Shown piece after piece: positions 35,515-43,408 of a stretch of 48,141 nt of DNA. The stretch lies in the NCBI GenBank assembly GCA_019058515.1, contig JAHPYY010000019.1, positions 1 through 48,141 on the forward strand, read 5' to 3'. Within the stretch, counting starts at the first letter, position 1. Every line of letters begins with the position of its first letter. Below the pieces are notes generated by a model. It did no database searches, was not told the origin of the DNA, and worked only from the letters and a program-made list of their open reading frames with translations. The position numbers were made by a program, and so were the translations under genes. Source of the stretch: Promethearchaeota archaeon. Lineage in GTDB: Archaea > Asgardarchaeota > Lokiarchaeia > Sigynarchaeales > SOKP01.

Positions 35515-35967
35515 TTAAAGACCAGTTAAAAGTAGCTTCACTTCTTTTTTTCTTTCTTTTGATTTGACACTTTTTAAGATTATCTTAGCAAGCTCTTTTT
35601 TCTTAGAGAAATACTCCTTCATGAATTCTTCTCTACTCATCGTAGGATATCTCTTTTTTAAAGCTTCATCTCGCCTTGGACATCCATTTCTCCTCATGCA
35701 ACAATACGAAATAGATCCAAAACACACGATGTCAGAATCCCAATTGTTCTCTTTTGAAAAACTTTCTTTGATTTGGATAAATTCTTCAGATTTAATTCCA
35801 AGCGACTCTAGAGTTCGATCTCGTAGACATTTGAATCCAAAAGTTAAAGAGTATCCTGGTTTACAACAAAAGGTAAGTGCACGATAATCTCCACCCATAC
35901 ATATCGGAACAGGGGCATTCTTCTCCCAACCTGGCAAATCCCTAACTTTATCGTCATCGAAATTCAT
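35515..35967 (-). CDS. methanogenesis marker 9-like Cys-rich protein
   Basis: A 150-residue protein with many Cys: VPICMGGDYRALTFCCKPGYS, FGFKCLRDRTLESLG, IVCFGSISYCCMRRNGCP. The first segment matches my memory of methanogenesis marker protein 9 (PICxGGDxRALxFCC). The Cys pattern could hold an Fe-S cluster. These marker proteins are typical of methanogens but related domains occur in other archaea; no methanogenesis gene is seen in this window. The start ATG 35967 is followed by DDDKVRDLPGWEKNA. The C-terminus is a basic helix (KSVKSKERKKEVKLLL). Convergent with the PAP2 gene. Confidence 0.65.
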   Translation of the reverse strand: MNFDDDKVRDLPGWEKNAPVPICMGGDYRALTFCCKPGYSLTFGFKCLRDRTLESLGIKSEEFIQIKESFSKENNWDSDIVCFGSISYCCMRRNGCPRRDEALKKRYPTMSREEFMKEYFSKKKELAKIILKSVKSKERKKEVKLLLTGL

Positions 35968-36050
35968 GATCTGAACCTTTTTTCCGTCGAGTTATTGAGT
36001 GAATTCTTTAAAAATAGGAGTAGGGCCCGGTACGGGAATTGAACCCGTCT

Positions 36051-36079
36051 TTCCCTAGCTCAGAGAGTTTCTTTCACTT
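36051..36079 (-). other. tRNA-His intron 2 (about 29 nt, variable region)
   Basis: CCCT (36085-36082) pairs with AGGG (36056-36053), a perfect 4-bp central helix. The bulges are AGA and AAA, each cut after the second base. Removal leaves a 4-nt variable region (AG + AG) between the anticodon stem and the T arm, the normal length for a class I tRNA. Confidence 0.65.
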
Positions 36080-36091
36080 CTAGGGATTCAC

Positions 36092-36152
36092 ATTGGGATG
36101 TATGAATGGATACTTCAAACATGTCCCCAATATTAGTTTTAAGAGATGTTAG
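36092..36152 (-). other. tRNA-His intron 1 (about 61 nt, near position 32-34)
   Basis: Exon GGGA (anticodon stem) can pair with intron TCCC (36098-36095), giving the central helix of a BHB-type motif with bulges TTC and AAT. The exact cut points are uncertain by one base because T occurs on both sides. The position, just before the anticodon, differs from the canonical 37/38 site. Confidence 0.6.
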
Positions 36153-36368
36153 AATCCCTTATTCTAACCACTATACGAACCGGGCCACAACTTCTTAGGA
36201 CACTTATCCTAATATTGCATTTTAAAAAAAATTTGCCCTTTTATCGAAATATACATTGCAAAAAAATAAGAAAAACGACAGGAAAAATCGATTTATAAGC
36301 AAAATCAAGGTTTAATAATCTAGTTTAATGTTTAAGGTTTAAAATTGAAAGCTAAAATTACATGAATT

Positions 36369-37064
36369 ATGAAAGTCTCAAAAAAATTAATGATAAAGAT
36401 GTGTGTATATATGATGTTAATAGTTATATCAGTAGTATCTTTTATAGCTGTAATGAACAGACGCTATACATTTAATTTAGGCTGGGCTAAAGTAGAAAGC
36501 AGCTATAGACTATCAGATTTGACTGGAGAGAACGATATTATAATTGAGATGGAAATAGAACACAGTCATAGTTATACCTATCACATTCACACTCGAATTT
36601 ACTCAATGCCCGATGCAAACGGAGAAATCTATAGAATTACTCGGTTAAATTTCAACGCCACTAAAAATAACCAGTATTCTTCTAAAGTAAACCAAGATTA
36701 CGATACTCCGATCGATTCGTATTATAAAATGTTTCTCATTGATGGCGTAGGAAAAAACAATGTGTATAAACTAGAAGGTACTCTCGAGGTAGAAAAAACC
36801 ACATCAATCGAGAAAGTGTCTGAACAGATAGATTTCTCATTAAGTTATACATTTCCATACTCGCTTGAAGATTTGTTGTTATTAAATTACATACTACTAT
36901 GGTTAGATGTGTTTATTTTAATAGGAATTGGAGGATTGGTTATTTTACTGATAATTACAGGAAAATCAATTGTTAAAGAAGCTAAAGTGCCTAAAGAGGA
37001 ACGAGAGCAACAAGATCGCTACATTGATTATTTCAAAAGAAATCAAATGGAAATAGAAAAATAA
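36369..37064 (+). CDS. two-TM membrane protein with His-rich external domain, copy 1
   Basis: A 231-residue protein with an N-terminal helix (about 8-28), an external beta domain, a second helix (about 175-205) and a charged cytosolic tail. The external domain contains EHSHSYTYHIHTRIYSMPDANG and YRITRLNFNAT; the cluster of four His suggests metal binding. Copy 2 at 37256 has the same length and layout. The sequence coding for RIYSMPDANGEIYRIT is identical over 49 bases in the two genes, although flanking codons differ. The tail motif IVKEAKVPKEE is also shared. I do not recognise the family. The gene is preceded by tRNA-His on the other strand. Confidence 0.75.
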   Translation: MKVSKKLMIKMCVYMMLIVISVVSFIAVMNRRYTFNLGWAKVESSYRLSDLTGENDIIIEMEIEHSHSYTYHIHTRIYSMPDANGEIYRITRLNFNATKNNQYSSKVNQDYDTPIDSYYKMFLIDGVGKNNVYKLEGTLEVEKTTSIEKVSEQIDFSLSYTFPYSLEDLLLLNYILLWLDVFILIGIGGLVILLIITGKSIVKEAKVPKEEREQQDRYIDYFKRNQMEIEK

Positions 37065-37255
37065 AAAATATTCATTTTTGCCAATCATTTCCTAAAAATA
37101 TTCTAATGATAAATAAATTACAATTACACCCACCCATGTTGTCTAATTAAACATCGAAAATTAGATTAATTAATGATTAATGTCATATTTTGATACTTAA
37201 TCGCTATTTTATACTAGTATATTTTGATACAAATTATCATTTAATTTCCAACACT

Positions 37256-37951
37256 ATGAGATTCTCAAAAACATCGATAATAAAGATTTTCATATATTCG
37301 GGAGTAATTTTCTTGCTAATTTCTTCTCTTGTCGTGGTTTGGAATAGGTATTACACTTTTCATTTTGGTTGGGATAAAGTCGAAAATCGCTACACTTTAA
37401 CAGATTCGACTGGACAAAATGATCTAATTGTGGAAATGGAAATTATTCATAGTCATAGTTACACATATCACATTCACGCTAGAATTTACTCAATGCCCGA
37501 TGCAAACGGAGAAATCTATAGAATTACTCGATTAAATTTTAACGCAACTAGGAACGATCGTTATGCTGCTAGAGTAAATCAGGATTACAATATTCCTGCA
37601 GAATCTTATTATAACTTGTTTCTTATAGATAGTGTTCATAAACACGACATATTCACCATTCGAGGCTCAATTGAGCTCGAAAAAACCACTCCAAGCGATA
37701 CTTTTTCCGAGCAATTAGATTTTACGATAAGCTACACATTTCCTTACTCTCTCGAAGAACTGATATACCTTGATTACGCGTGTATGTGGTTAGAGATTGC
37801 TATTTTAGTAGTAATGGGTATTTTATTCTTTAAAATAATAAAGGAAATAAAATCAGTGGTTAAAGAAGCGAAAATGCCTCAAGACGAGCTAGAAGAACGC
37901 AAGCGTTACGCTCACTACTACAGAAGTAGAAGTCGTGAAAACGGAGAATAA
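37256..37951 (+). CDS. two-TM membrane protein with His-rich external domain, copy 2
   Basis: A 231-residue paralogue of the protein at 36369. The start is ATG 37256 (MRFSKTSIIKIFIYSG), which aligns with copy 1; upstream in-frame codons (NRYFILVYFDTNYH) have no counterpart and are ignored. The external domain has IIHSHSYTYHIHARIYSMPDA and the tail VVKEAKMPQDE. The two genes are 191 bases apart and have their own AT-rich upstream regions. Function unknown; a sensor or a subunit of a membrane complex is possible. The cytosolic tail ends in a basic stretch (RYAHYYRSRSRENGE). Confidence 0.75.
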   Translation: MRFSKTSIIKIFIYSGVIFLLISSLVVVWNRYYTFHFGWDKVENRYTLTDSTGQNDLIVEMEIIHSHSYTYHIHARIYSMPDANGEIYRITRLNFNATRNDRYAARVNQDYNIPAESYYNLFLIDSVHKHDIFTIRGSIELEKTTPSDTFSEQLDFTISYTFPYSLEELIYLDYACMWLEIAILVVMGILFFKIIKEIKSVVKEAKMPQDELEERKRYAHYYRSRSRENGE

Positions 37952-37979
37952 GGAAGATTACCTGTTTTTTATATTTAAC

Positions 37980-38549
37980 TCACGATTCATCCATAACTCT
38001 GAGGATATAATTTAGACACTGAATAATTGCGGATTCTAAGTCTCTCGAGTTATCCACGGTATAATCTGCTTCGGGAAAAGTTTGAAGAGACCTTGCTCTA
38101 CTAATTCTTTCGTTTACATCTGCTTCGTTCTCCCTTTCTCTCTCTTTAATTCTTTTTAATATTAATTCGAAAGGGACTTGGATAAATACTATTCTAATAT
38201 TTTTGTATATTTTCTTAGCCTTCTCAATTATAGTTCGACTAACGTTTACGATAACGGGATGTCCGTTTTCTAACCAATCGTTAATCGCTATTGGTACTCC
38301 ATAATCAAAACCGTAAATGTGCCATGATAAAGCAAACTTACCTTGATTCTTGTATTGTTTAAATTCTTTAGGTGATAGGTATATATTCGCTTCGGTTTTT
38401 GAAGGAAGTCTCGTTATGTATCTTTTTACCTTATATAGCTTTTTGCAATTCTTGGGGTATTTTTCCACGACTCCTTCTATTATAGAATCCTTACCTGAGC
38501 CGCTATTTCCCACAATTAAAAATAGGGTACCTTCAAACGATTTTTTCAT
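37980..38549 (-). CDS. ribose 1,5-bisphosphate phosphokinase PhnN-like / guanylate kinase-fold protein
   Basis: A 189-residue P-loop kinase. Walker A is LFLIVGNSGSGKDSIIEG (near residue 16). RYITRLPSKTEANIYLSPKEF, GKFALSWHIYGFDYGVP and NGHPVIVNVSRTIIEKAK follow, as in PhnN (COG3709), which makes PRPP from ribose 1,5-bisphosphate in the phosphonate pathway. The lid helix is LILKRIKERERENEADVNERISRA. In archaea, ribose 1,5-bisphosphate also belongs to the nucleotide salvage route with AMP phosphorylase and R15P isomerase; neither gene is seen here, nor are C-P lyase genes. The role is therefore open. Confidence 0.8.
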   Translation of the reverse strand: MKKSFEGTLFLIVGNSGSGKDSIIEGVVEKYPKNCKKLYKVKRYITRLPSKTEANIYLSPKEFKQYKNQGKFALSWHIYGFDYGVPIAINDWLENGHPVIVNVSRTIIEKAKKIYKNIRIVFIQVPFELILKRIKERERENEADVNERISRARSLQTFPEADYTVDNSRDLESAIIQCLNYILRVMDES

Positions 38550-38627
38550 TAATTTAAGAAAAAGAATAAAAAGAAAAAAAATCTTCTATAATTTTTTGAT
38601 ATGCCTTTAGCAAATTACAACTTCACT

Positions 38628-39365
38628 CTAGCCCGTTTGTTTTGCTAACTTGTTTAATAGAGAGTTAGGTAGTAAAAATCCAAAATGGAAATTAATCACG
38701 CTAGCGATCAATAGTATTCTTACGATTATCAATAATGCCACGTTCATTGTCAACGCAGCGTCCATTAACGCAGCCACTGTGAACAAATTGAATGCGGTTA
38801 GTAAAAATCCTCCCTTCCACCTTACAGAAATGTCATCAACTTTATGAGAATTATAGAATATTATTAATCCCGTAATTAACTCAACTACAAGAGCAAATGC
38901 TTGATAAGATAGCCAAAACAATTTAATTGAAGAATTTATTGTAAGTTCAAGTTCTCCTACCACGCTTGGATTTGTTAGTAAAAAGTACACCAACAATACT
39001 TCGTAGATAGCGTTTATCGCTCCAAAAACTAATATAATGGGCTATTTTTTATTTGGGTACATCAATTCGGCAAACGAATAGATCCAAAACATAAAAAGCC
39101 ATGGAGTGAAGAAGTCAGCTACGAATAAGAATTGTGCTTGAGTTAGCGGTATCCCTACGATAAGAATCGATAAAAACGAAAATATAACGCCCCACCATGG
39201 ATTGCTAAAAAGGATAAGAGTTAATCCTACGCTCAAAAGCTCTTTTCGCTTGTGAATAGCGAACTTATATAATATTTGACCGCCAATTACTAAGGATATT
39301 CCAAAAAATACGATGCTTAGAATCGCTCTTAGTATTTCTAATTCACTTAATATTTCTAATCCCAT
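38628..39365 (-). pseudogene. multi-pass membrane protein gene interrupted by one TAG
   Basis: The reading frame starts at ATG 39365 (MGLEILSELEILRAILSIVFF) and reaches TAG at 39042-39044 after AELMYPNKK. It then continues in the same frame with PIILVFGAINAIYEVLLVYFLLTNPSVVG and on to NSLLNKLAKQTG. Together they form a 245-residue protein with about seven membrane helices, and the TAG falls between helices three and four in a charged loop. There is no frameshift and no hairpin intron at the site, so a single base change (for example AAG to TAG) explains it. The 122-residue downstream part has only TTG starts. The family is not recognised. Confidence 0.6.
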
Positions 39366-39576
39366 TATACGTTATCTTGACCTATTTATGATAAATCTTA
39401 AGTTCACAAAAATGTCCATAGAATAAAATTTTATGTAATTCGTTCGATTCTTCGTATTAATGCCACTCAATAATGAATTGTTTTTAAATGAAAACGATAA
39501 AAATATTAATCAATATTGTTATTTTAATAGTAGACAGATTTAATGATACCAAGGTAAACATATCCATTTTTAAACC

Positions 39577-39999
39577 ATGTCGTCAAAATCGCGGATTACA
39601 ATGAAAGTTTCAGAGGTGCCAGAAAGTTATCAGCGATATTTAGACCAGATCTATCTCATATCCCGAAAAAAGAAAGGAGGTTGGGTGTCTAATAAAGAAC
39701 TCGCAGAAAATCTCAATGTAAAACCCGCAAGCGTAAGCGGTATGCTAGAAAAACTAAAGGAACACGGATTTATAAAATGGATTCCTCGTAAGTCAATACG
39801 ACTAACAGAGAACGGTAAGAAAATAGCCAAACAACTCAACCAAATTCATAAGCTTTTGCGCGTTTTGTTTGAAAAAGTTTTAAAAATCGAAGATCCTAAG
39901 GTTGTTGAGAATCTTTCGTGCGATATCGAACATCACATAACTAAAGAAGCTAAGGAATCGTTAGAACTGTTTTTAAAGGAATCAGGATATTTAACCTGA
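39577..39999 (+). CDS. DtxR/MntR-type metal-dependent transcription regulator
   Basis: A 140-residue regulator. The N-terminal winged helix (about 18-75: YQRYLDQIYLIS, SNKELAENLNVKPASVSGMLEKLKEHGFI, RLTENGKKIAKQL) is followed by a dimerisation region with likely metal ligands (LSCDIEHHITKEAKESLELFL; Cys, Asp, Glu and His). There is no SH3-like domain. It senses Fe or Mn and probably represses metal uptake genes. A VIT1/CCC1-like transporter gene lies nearby at 41261 and may be a target, which is inference. The start is ATG 39577 within TTAAACCATGTCG. Confidence 0.88.
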   Translation: MSSKSRITMKVSEVPESYQRYLDQIYLISRKKKGGWVSNKELAENLNVKPASVSGMLEKLKEHGFIKWIPRKSIRLTENGKKIAKQLNQIHKLLRVLFEKVLKIEDPKVVENLSCDIEHHITKEAKESLELFLKESGYLT

Positions 40000-40074
40000 A
40001 CTAAGGGTTTTTATTTCATTATTTTAATAATTAAACTAAATCTCTACTAAAATTATATTTGATCGAGGCGTATA

Positions 40075-40839
40075 ATGTCAGAAGAATTAAAAGAAAAAAT
40101 TCAGTTTGTAAAAAATAAATTTTTAAAATTTTCGCATTTTATTGAGCTTAAAGATTTTAGGTCGTTTTTGCTTTTTACTCTCACAGGGCAGGCCAGTACT
40201 AACATTCTTGCCCAACTTGGGATAGGAGGGCCAAAAGAAATAGTCAATTTACCGTATAATCCTCTCTTCAAAATTTATTATCAAAAGATAAATTTAATCT
40301 CGGGAGGTTCTCTTGTAACTTATGTAAAACGAGATATTATTTCCGAAGAATTCTCGCTAAAAAAAGACGCTCCAATTTTTAAAGAGTTTTTAAATCCAAA
40401 CGAAATTAGCTTAGCTCTTCAAAGGAGAGAAAAGTTTCTACTTCCATTAGTTAGCGATTGTTCCACATTTTCAGTTGATGGGAGTTCCCCAATTGAAATA
40501 AAAATAGACGACTTGTTTCACACACTTGACAGTTTCATCGCAATCACCGAACCGAATATTCTATTCGTTATTGAAGGCGACAATGAGTCGGAACCAGATA
40601 TATTATTTACTTTCAATATGATGCCCGAATTACCTACTGGAAAAATGGATCAAAAATCACTGAAGATCGATGTATATCTGGATAAAGATCATAAAACTAA
40701 AGATGTCATTTATATAAAACGAGAAGAAGATTACAAACTCAATTTTCTGGACACAATTAAGGAATTCGGTCACTCAGAGCTCTACAAATCGGCGTTTTCT
40801 CTCGTATTAAAGGTAAAATCGTTTGAGGAACCGTATTAA
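40075..40839 (+). CDS. unknown 254-residue protein
   Basis: A cytosolic protein beginning SEELKEKIQFVKNKFLKFSHFIELKDFRSFLL. It has several beta-strand stretches (KIYYQKINLISGG, ILFVIEGDNESEPDILFTF, LKIDVYLDKDHKTKDVIYI) and a helical start. No Cys or His motif, P-loop or membrane segment is visible. It lies 75 bases after the DtxR-like gene and has its own GAGGCGT-type site before the ATG. I do not recognise the family. Confidence 0.6.
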   Translation: MSEELKEKIQFVKNKFLKFSHFIELKDFRSFLLFTLTGQASTNILAQLGIGGPKEIVNLPYNPLFKIYYQKINLISGGSLVTYVKRDIISEEFSLKKDAPIFKEFLNPNEISLALQRREKFLLPLVSDCSTFSVDGSSPIEIKIDDLFHTLDSFIAITEPNILFVIEGDNESEPDILFTFNMMPELPTGKMDQKSLKIDVYLDKDHKTKDVIYIKREEDYKLNFLDTIKEFGHSELYKSAFSLVLKVKSFEEPY

Positions 40840-40996
40840 CATATTAATACCTTTATTCGTTAAATATCAGTCCGTTAATGCTTTTCGTGTTGATAAATCG
40901 ATTTAAAAACGCTCCCGAATTTAATTTTTTATAAACGGTTGAAGCTATATAATTCTATATATGTCATTTAGATGGGGAATATATAAATCAAATATC

Positions 40997-41206
40997 ATGA
41001 AAATCATAACAATTAATCTTCCCGAAAAATATCTCGACGCAATCCAAGCTTTAAACGACGCGGGAATATATCCTTCTCGCAGCGAAGCAATACGGATAGC
41101 GTTGCGAGACTTTCTCAGTGACGAGTTGAAAATGGACCAACAGTTAGAAAACGAGCATTTTAGAATGCTTGTAAGAAGCTGTCCTCGTCAGAAGAGAAGG
41201 TCTTAA
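40997..41206 (+). CDS. ribbon-helix-helix (CopG/NikR-like) DNA-binding protein
   Basis: A 69-residue protein with the RHH pattern: KIITINLPEKYLDAIQALND (strand then helix 1) and YPSRSEAIRIALRDFLSDEL (helix 2). It is followed by a basic tail (RSCPRQKRRS). RHH proteins bind DNA as dimers through the first strand. The start is ATG 40997; an upstream in-frame ATG at 40961 would add 12 residues before the strand and is less likely. It may regulate itself or a neighbour; no operator was identified. Confidence 0.8.
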   Translation: MKIITINLPEKYLDAIQALNDAGIYPSRSEAIRIALRDFLSDELKMDQQLENEHFRMLVRSCPRQKRRS

Positions 41207-41260
41207 TTTTACACCCTTTTTTTCTTTATTGGTTTGTTGTTTGCATAGATTTTAAGCAAA

Positions 41261-41998
41261 TTAACCCAGTAGGATGACTGCTATTACTATCGTTAAGATA
41301 AAAGCGGCAAGCATTTGTAAGACGTTTTTCAATATCGACTCTTTCGAAATTTTCCCCAAAAACACCCCTAAAAGTATTATACACGCAAAAATAATAATAA
41401 ATGAGCCAACAAATACAAACATGTTAGCCTCAGCAATGAGAAAAAACGGGATAAGTGGGACAAGCCCTCCAATAAATGGTGCTCCTCCGTTAACAATCGA
41501 AACGACGATCGTGGCAAATCGCTCGGCTTTCTCTTGAAGCGTAGTAATTCTTTTCTTTTTCTCGTTTCCGCGTTTAGTTAAACGCTTTTTTTCCTTTTGA
41601 TTTATATTCACTGTTAACATAGCCTTTTTTATTTCCTCGCTTGATTTTTCCTCTTCGTCGCTTTCTTCCTCGCTTTCCTCCTCCTTAATGTAGTTGGCCA
41701 TTGCTTTTTTAAGTTCTAAGTTAAGTTTTTTCTGTTCCGCCTTTTCGGATAAATAAGAACCTGACATGCCCGAGATAAACATCGATATCGCCGTCCCTAA
41801 GCTTGGTAGAATGATTAAATTGCTATCTATAAAAGATTGCCCGTCTTTTACGAGTAAAACGAAAAAACCAAGTAATATACCAAGAACGGTGAGCATTCCG
41901 TCGTATATGTTATTTACAAAATATCTACGTGCGATTATCCCAAATTGGGTGATATCGTTGTAGAGTTTTATCTTTTTAACTAATCCTTTAGATTTCAA
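41261..41998 (-). CDS. VIT1/CCC1-like membrane transporter
   Basis: A 245-residue protein with about five membrane helices. The first half has VNNIYDGMLTVLGILLGFFVL and FISGMSGSYLSEKAEQKKL, as in the VIT1/CCC1 family (an N-terminal GxxDG-like loop and the SxSxYLSxKA motif). An acidic cytosolic insertion (NYIKEEESEEESDEEEKS) precedes a C-terminal helix group (IVNGGAPFIGGLVPLIPFFLI). Family members carry Fe or Mn out of the cytosol. The nearby DtxR-like regulator (39577) fits metal homeostasis. The start is a TTG (41998); no ATG is near. Convergent with the RHH gene, 54 bases apart. Confidence 0.75.
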   Translation of the reverse strand: MKSKGLVKKIKLYNDITQFGIIARRYFVNNIYDGMLTVLGILLGFFVLLVKDGQSFIDSNLIILPSLGTAISMFISGMSGSYLSEKAEQKKLNLELKKAMANYIKEEESEEESDEEEKSSEEIKKAMLTVNINQKEKKRLTKRGNEKKKRITTLQEKAERFATIVVSIVNGGAPFIGGLVPLIPFFLIAEANMFVFVGSFIIIFACIILLGVFLGKISKESILKNVLQMLAAFILTIVIAVILLG

Positions 41999-42193
41999 AT
42001 AAAATCCATTTAAGTTTTATAAATGAGTTATGAATTAGATTTCTTAAATCCTCAATAAATTGATAATTAAACGATTAAGTCGCAATAACATTTTAACGAA
42101 AAACATTAAAATATATAACCTATGATTGAAAAATATTTAATCATTTCCTTTTTGTTGGATTTTATTTAGATTTTCACTCTCACCCATTTAACC

Positions 42194-42201
42194 TATATAA
42201 A
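42194..42201 (+). promoter_or_regulatory. TATA-like box upstream of the alcohol dehydrogenase gene
   Basis: TATATAAA lies 66-73 bases before the ATG at 42268, in a gap of 269 bases. If used, the mRNA would have a leader of about 40 bases. Confidence 0.35.
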
Positions 42202-42267
42202 TGCATGCGTTGAATATTTATTAAATAAATGTATTAAAATTTCATATACAATTATTAACAATCAACC

Positions 42268-43314
42268 ATGAAAATAGCGCGCTACTACAACAACAAGGAT
42301 ATTAGATTAGATGAGATGCCTAAACCAGAGATTGGACCTGGAGAATTATTAGTTAAGGTAAAAAAATCGGGGATCTGTGGTTCTGATATATTGGAGTATT
42401 ATCGGTTAGCTAAAATGAAAAAGCTTGGTGTAGACTCGCTTATCTTAGGACACGAGATTGCGGGAGATATCGTAGAAGTTGGTGAAGGACTGAAGGGTTA
42501 TAAAGTGGGAGATCGTGTGTTCGTTTCGCATCATGTCCCCTGTTTTGAATGTGAATACTGTAGAGAAGGACATCACACCGCTTGTGATTTACTTCACAAT
42601 ACAAATTACGATCCGGGAGGATTTGCCGAATACATCCGAATCCCAAACATTAACATTGAAAAGAATGGGGTGTATGTATTACATCCAAGCGTCACGTACG
42701 AAGAAGCGGTGTTTATTGAACCCTTAGGATGCGTATGCAGGGCTCAACGCCTTGCTAACGTGAAAAAAGGTCAGACTGTTCTGGTTCTGGGGTGCGGAAC
42801 TTCAGGGATTCTTCACATAAGGCTAGCAAAATTAGCGGGAGCTAAAAAAATCTTTGCCACGGATATTAACGATTATCGGTTAAATTTTGCGAAAGATTCG
42901 GGTGCGGATTTCATCTATTACGCAACCGAAGACATTATCGACGAAATCAAGCAACATAACGAAAGCAAATTAGCAGATATAGTTATAGTGTGCACCGGGG
43001 CTATATCTGCGGCAAATCTAGCGCTTGAAGCAGCTGGACCCGGGTGTAAGATAATATTTTTTGCAGTACCCGGACCAGGTACGAAACTTGAAGTACCGAT
43101 AAACGAGTATTGGCGCAACGAAGTAACTATCCTAACTTCGTATGGTGCAGCGCCTCAAGATTTGGATGTAGCTTATAACTGGATTCTATCAAAACGGATT
43201 AAGGTAATTGATTTGATAACTCATAAGTATCCTTTAGACCAAGCAAAATTGGCGTTTCAAATTGTTTGCGATTCGAAAGATTCAATGAAGGTTATATTAG
43301 AACCCGAAACTTAA
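42268..43314 (+). CDS. zinc-dependent alcohol dehydrogenase (MDR family, sorbitol/threonine dehydrogenase type)
   Basis: A 348-residue MDR enzyme. The catalytic zinc ligands are the Cys in KSGICGSDILEYY and the GHE motif (LGHEIAGDIVEVG); the structural zinc is held by four Cys in PCFECEYCREGHHTAC. NAD(P) binds at VLVLGCGTSGILHI, and an acidic residue after the strand (FATDIND) points to NAD. The enzyme oxidises polyols, threonine or similar alcohols. It begins 269 bases after the transporter gene and converges with the LsrF-like gene. It fits the sugar-related enzymes elsewhere in the window, but the substrate is not clear. Confidence 0.9.
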   Translation: MKIARYYNNKDIRLDEMPKPEIGPGELLVKVKKSGICGSDILEYYRLAKMKKLGVDSLILGHEIAGDIVEVGEGLKGYKVGDRVFVSHHVPCFECEYCREGHHTACDLLHNTNYDPGGFAEYIRIPNINIEKNGVYVLHPSVTYEEAVFIEPLGCVCRAQRLANVKKGQTVLVLGCGTSGILHIRLAKLAGAKKIFATDINDYRLNFAKDSGADFIYYATEDIIDEIKQHNESKLADIVIVCTGAISAANLALEAAGPGCKIIFFAVPGPGTKLEVPINEYWRNEVTILTSYGAAPQDLDVAYNWILSKRIKVIDLITHKYPLDQAKLAFQIVCDSKDSMKVILEPET

Positions 43315-43408
43315 ATTCTTCTTTCTTTATAATTTAATTGAAGTAAATTTAGTACAATTTGCTTCGAATAAATCGGAAATTTATGGTAAAAAAATAACTA
43401 AAAATAAA

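Larger units (their letters stand above)
36024..36186 (-). tRNA. tRNA-His (GTG) with two introns
   Basis: On the minus strand the acceptor GCCCGGT (36185-36179) pairs with ACCGGGC (36031-36025). An encoded G at -1 (36186) pairs with C73 (36024), the mark of tRNA-His. The D region reads TCGTATAGTGGTTAG. The anticodon stem AGGGA (36159-36155) pairs with TCCCT (36086-36082) around TTGTGAA, whose anticodon is GTG (36091-36089). T arm: ACGGG, TTCAATT, CCCGT. The introns are about 36092-36152 (near position 32-34) and 36051-36079 (variable region). The mature tRNA is about 73 nt including G-1. The D stem has one A-A mismatch. No CCA is encoded. Confidence 0.85.

Noticed and set aside
36150..36160. 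Apparent CTA anticodon (amber suppressor or pyrrolysine tRNA) when the tRNA intron is placed at 37/38.
   Set aside because: Placing the intron before the anticodon gives GTG with a perfect stem, and G-1:C73 marks tRNA-His. The CTA lies at the exon/intron edge.
36195..36212. Hairpin TTAGGA / TCCTAA just upstream of tRNA-His.
   Set aside because: Six pairs with a six-base loop are expected by chance at this base composition.
5641..39044. Recoding of TAG as an amino acid, since several genes have in-frame TAG.
   Set aside because: TAG is used as a normal stop in several intact genes (for example 10098 and 12325), and TAA and TGA also interrupt genes here. No suppressor tRNA was found.
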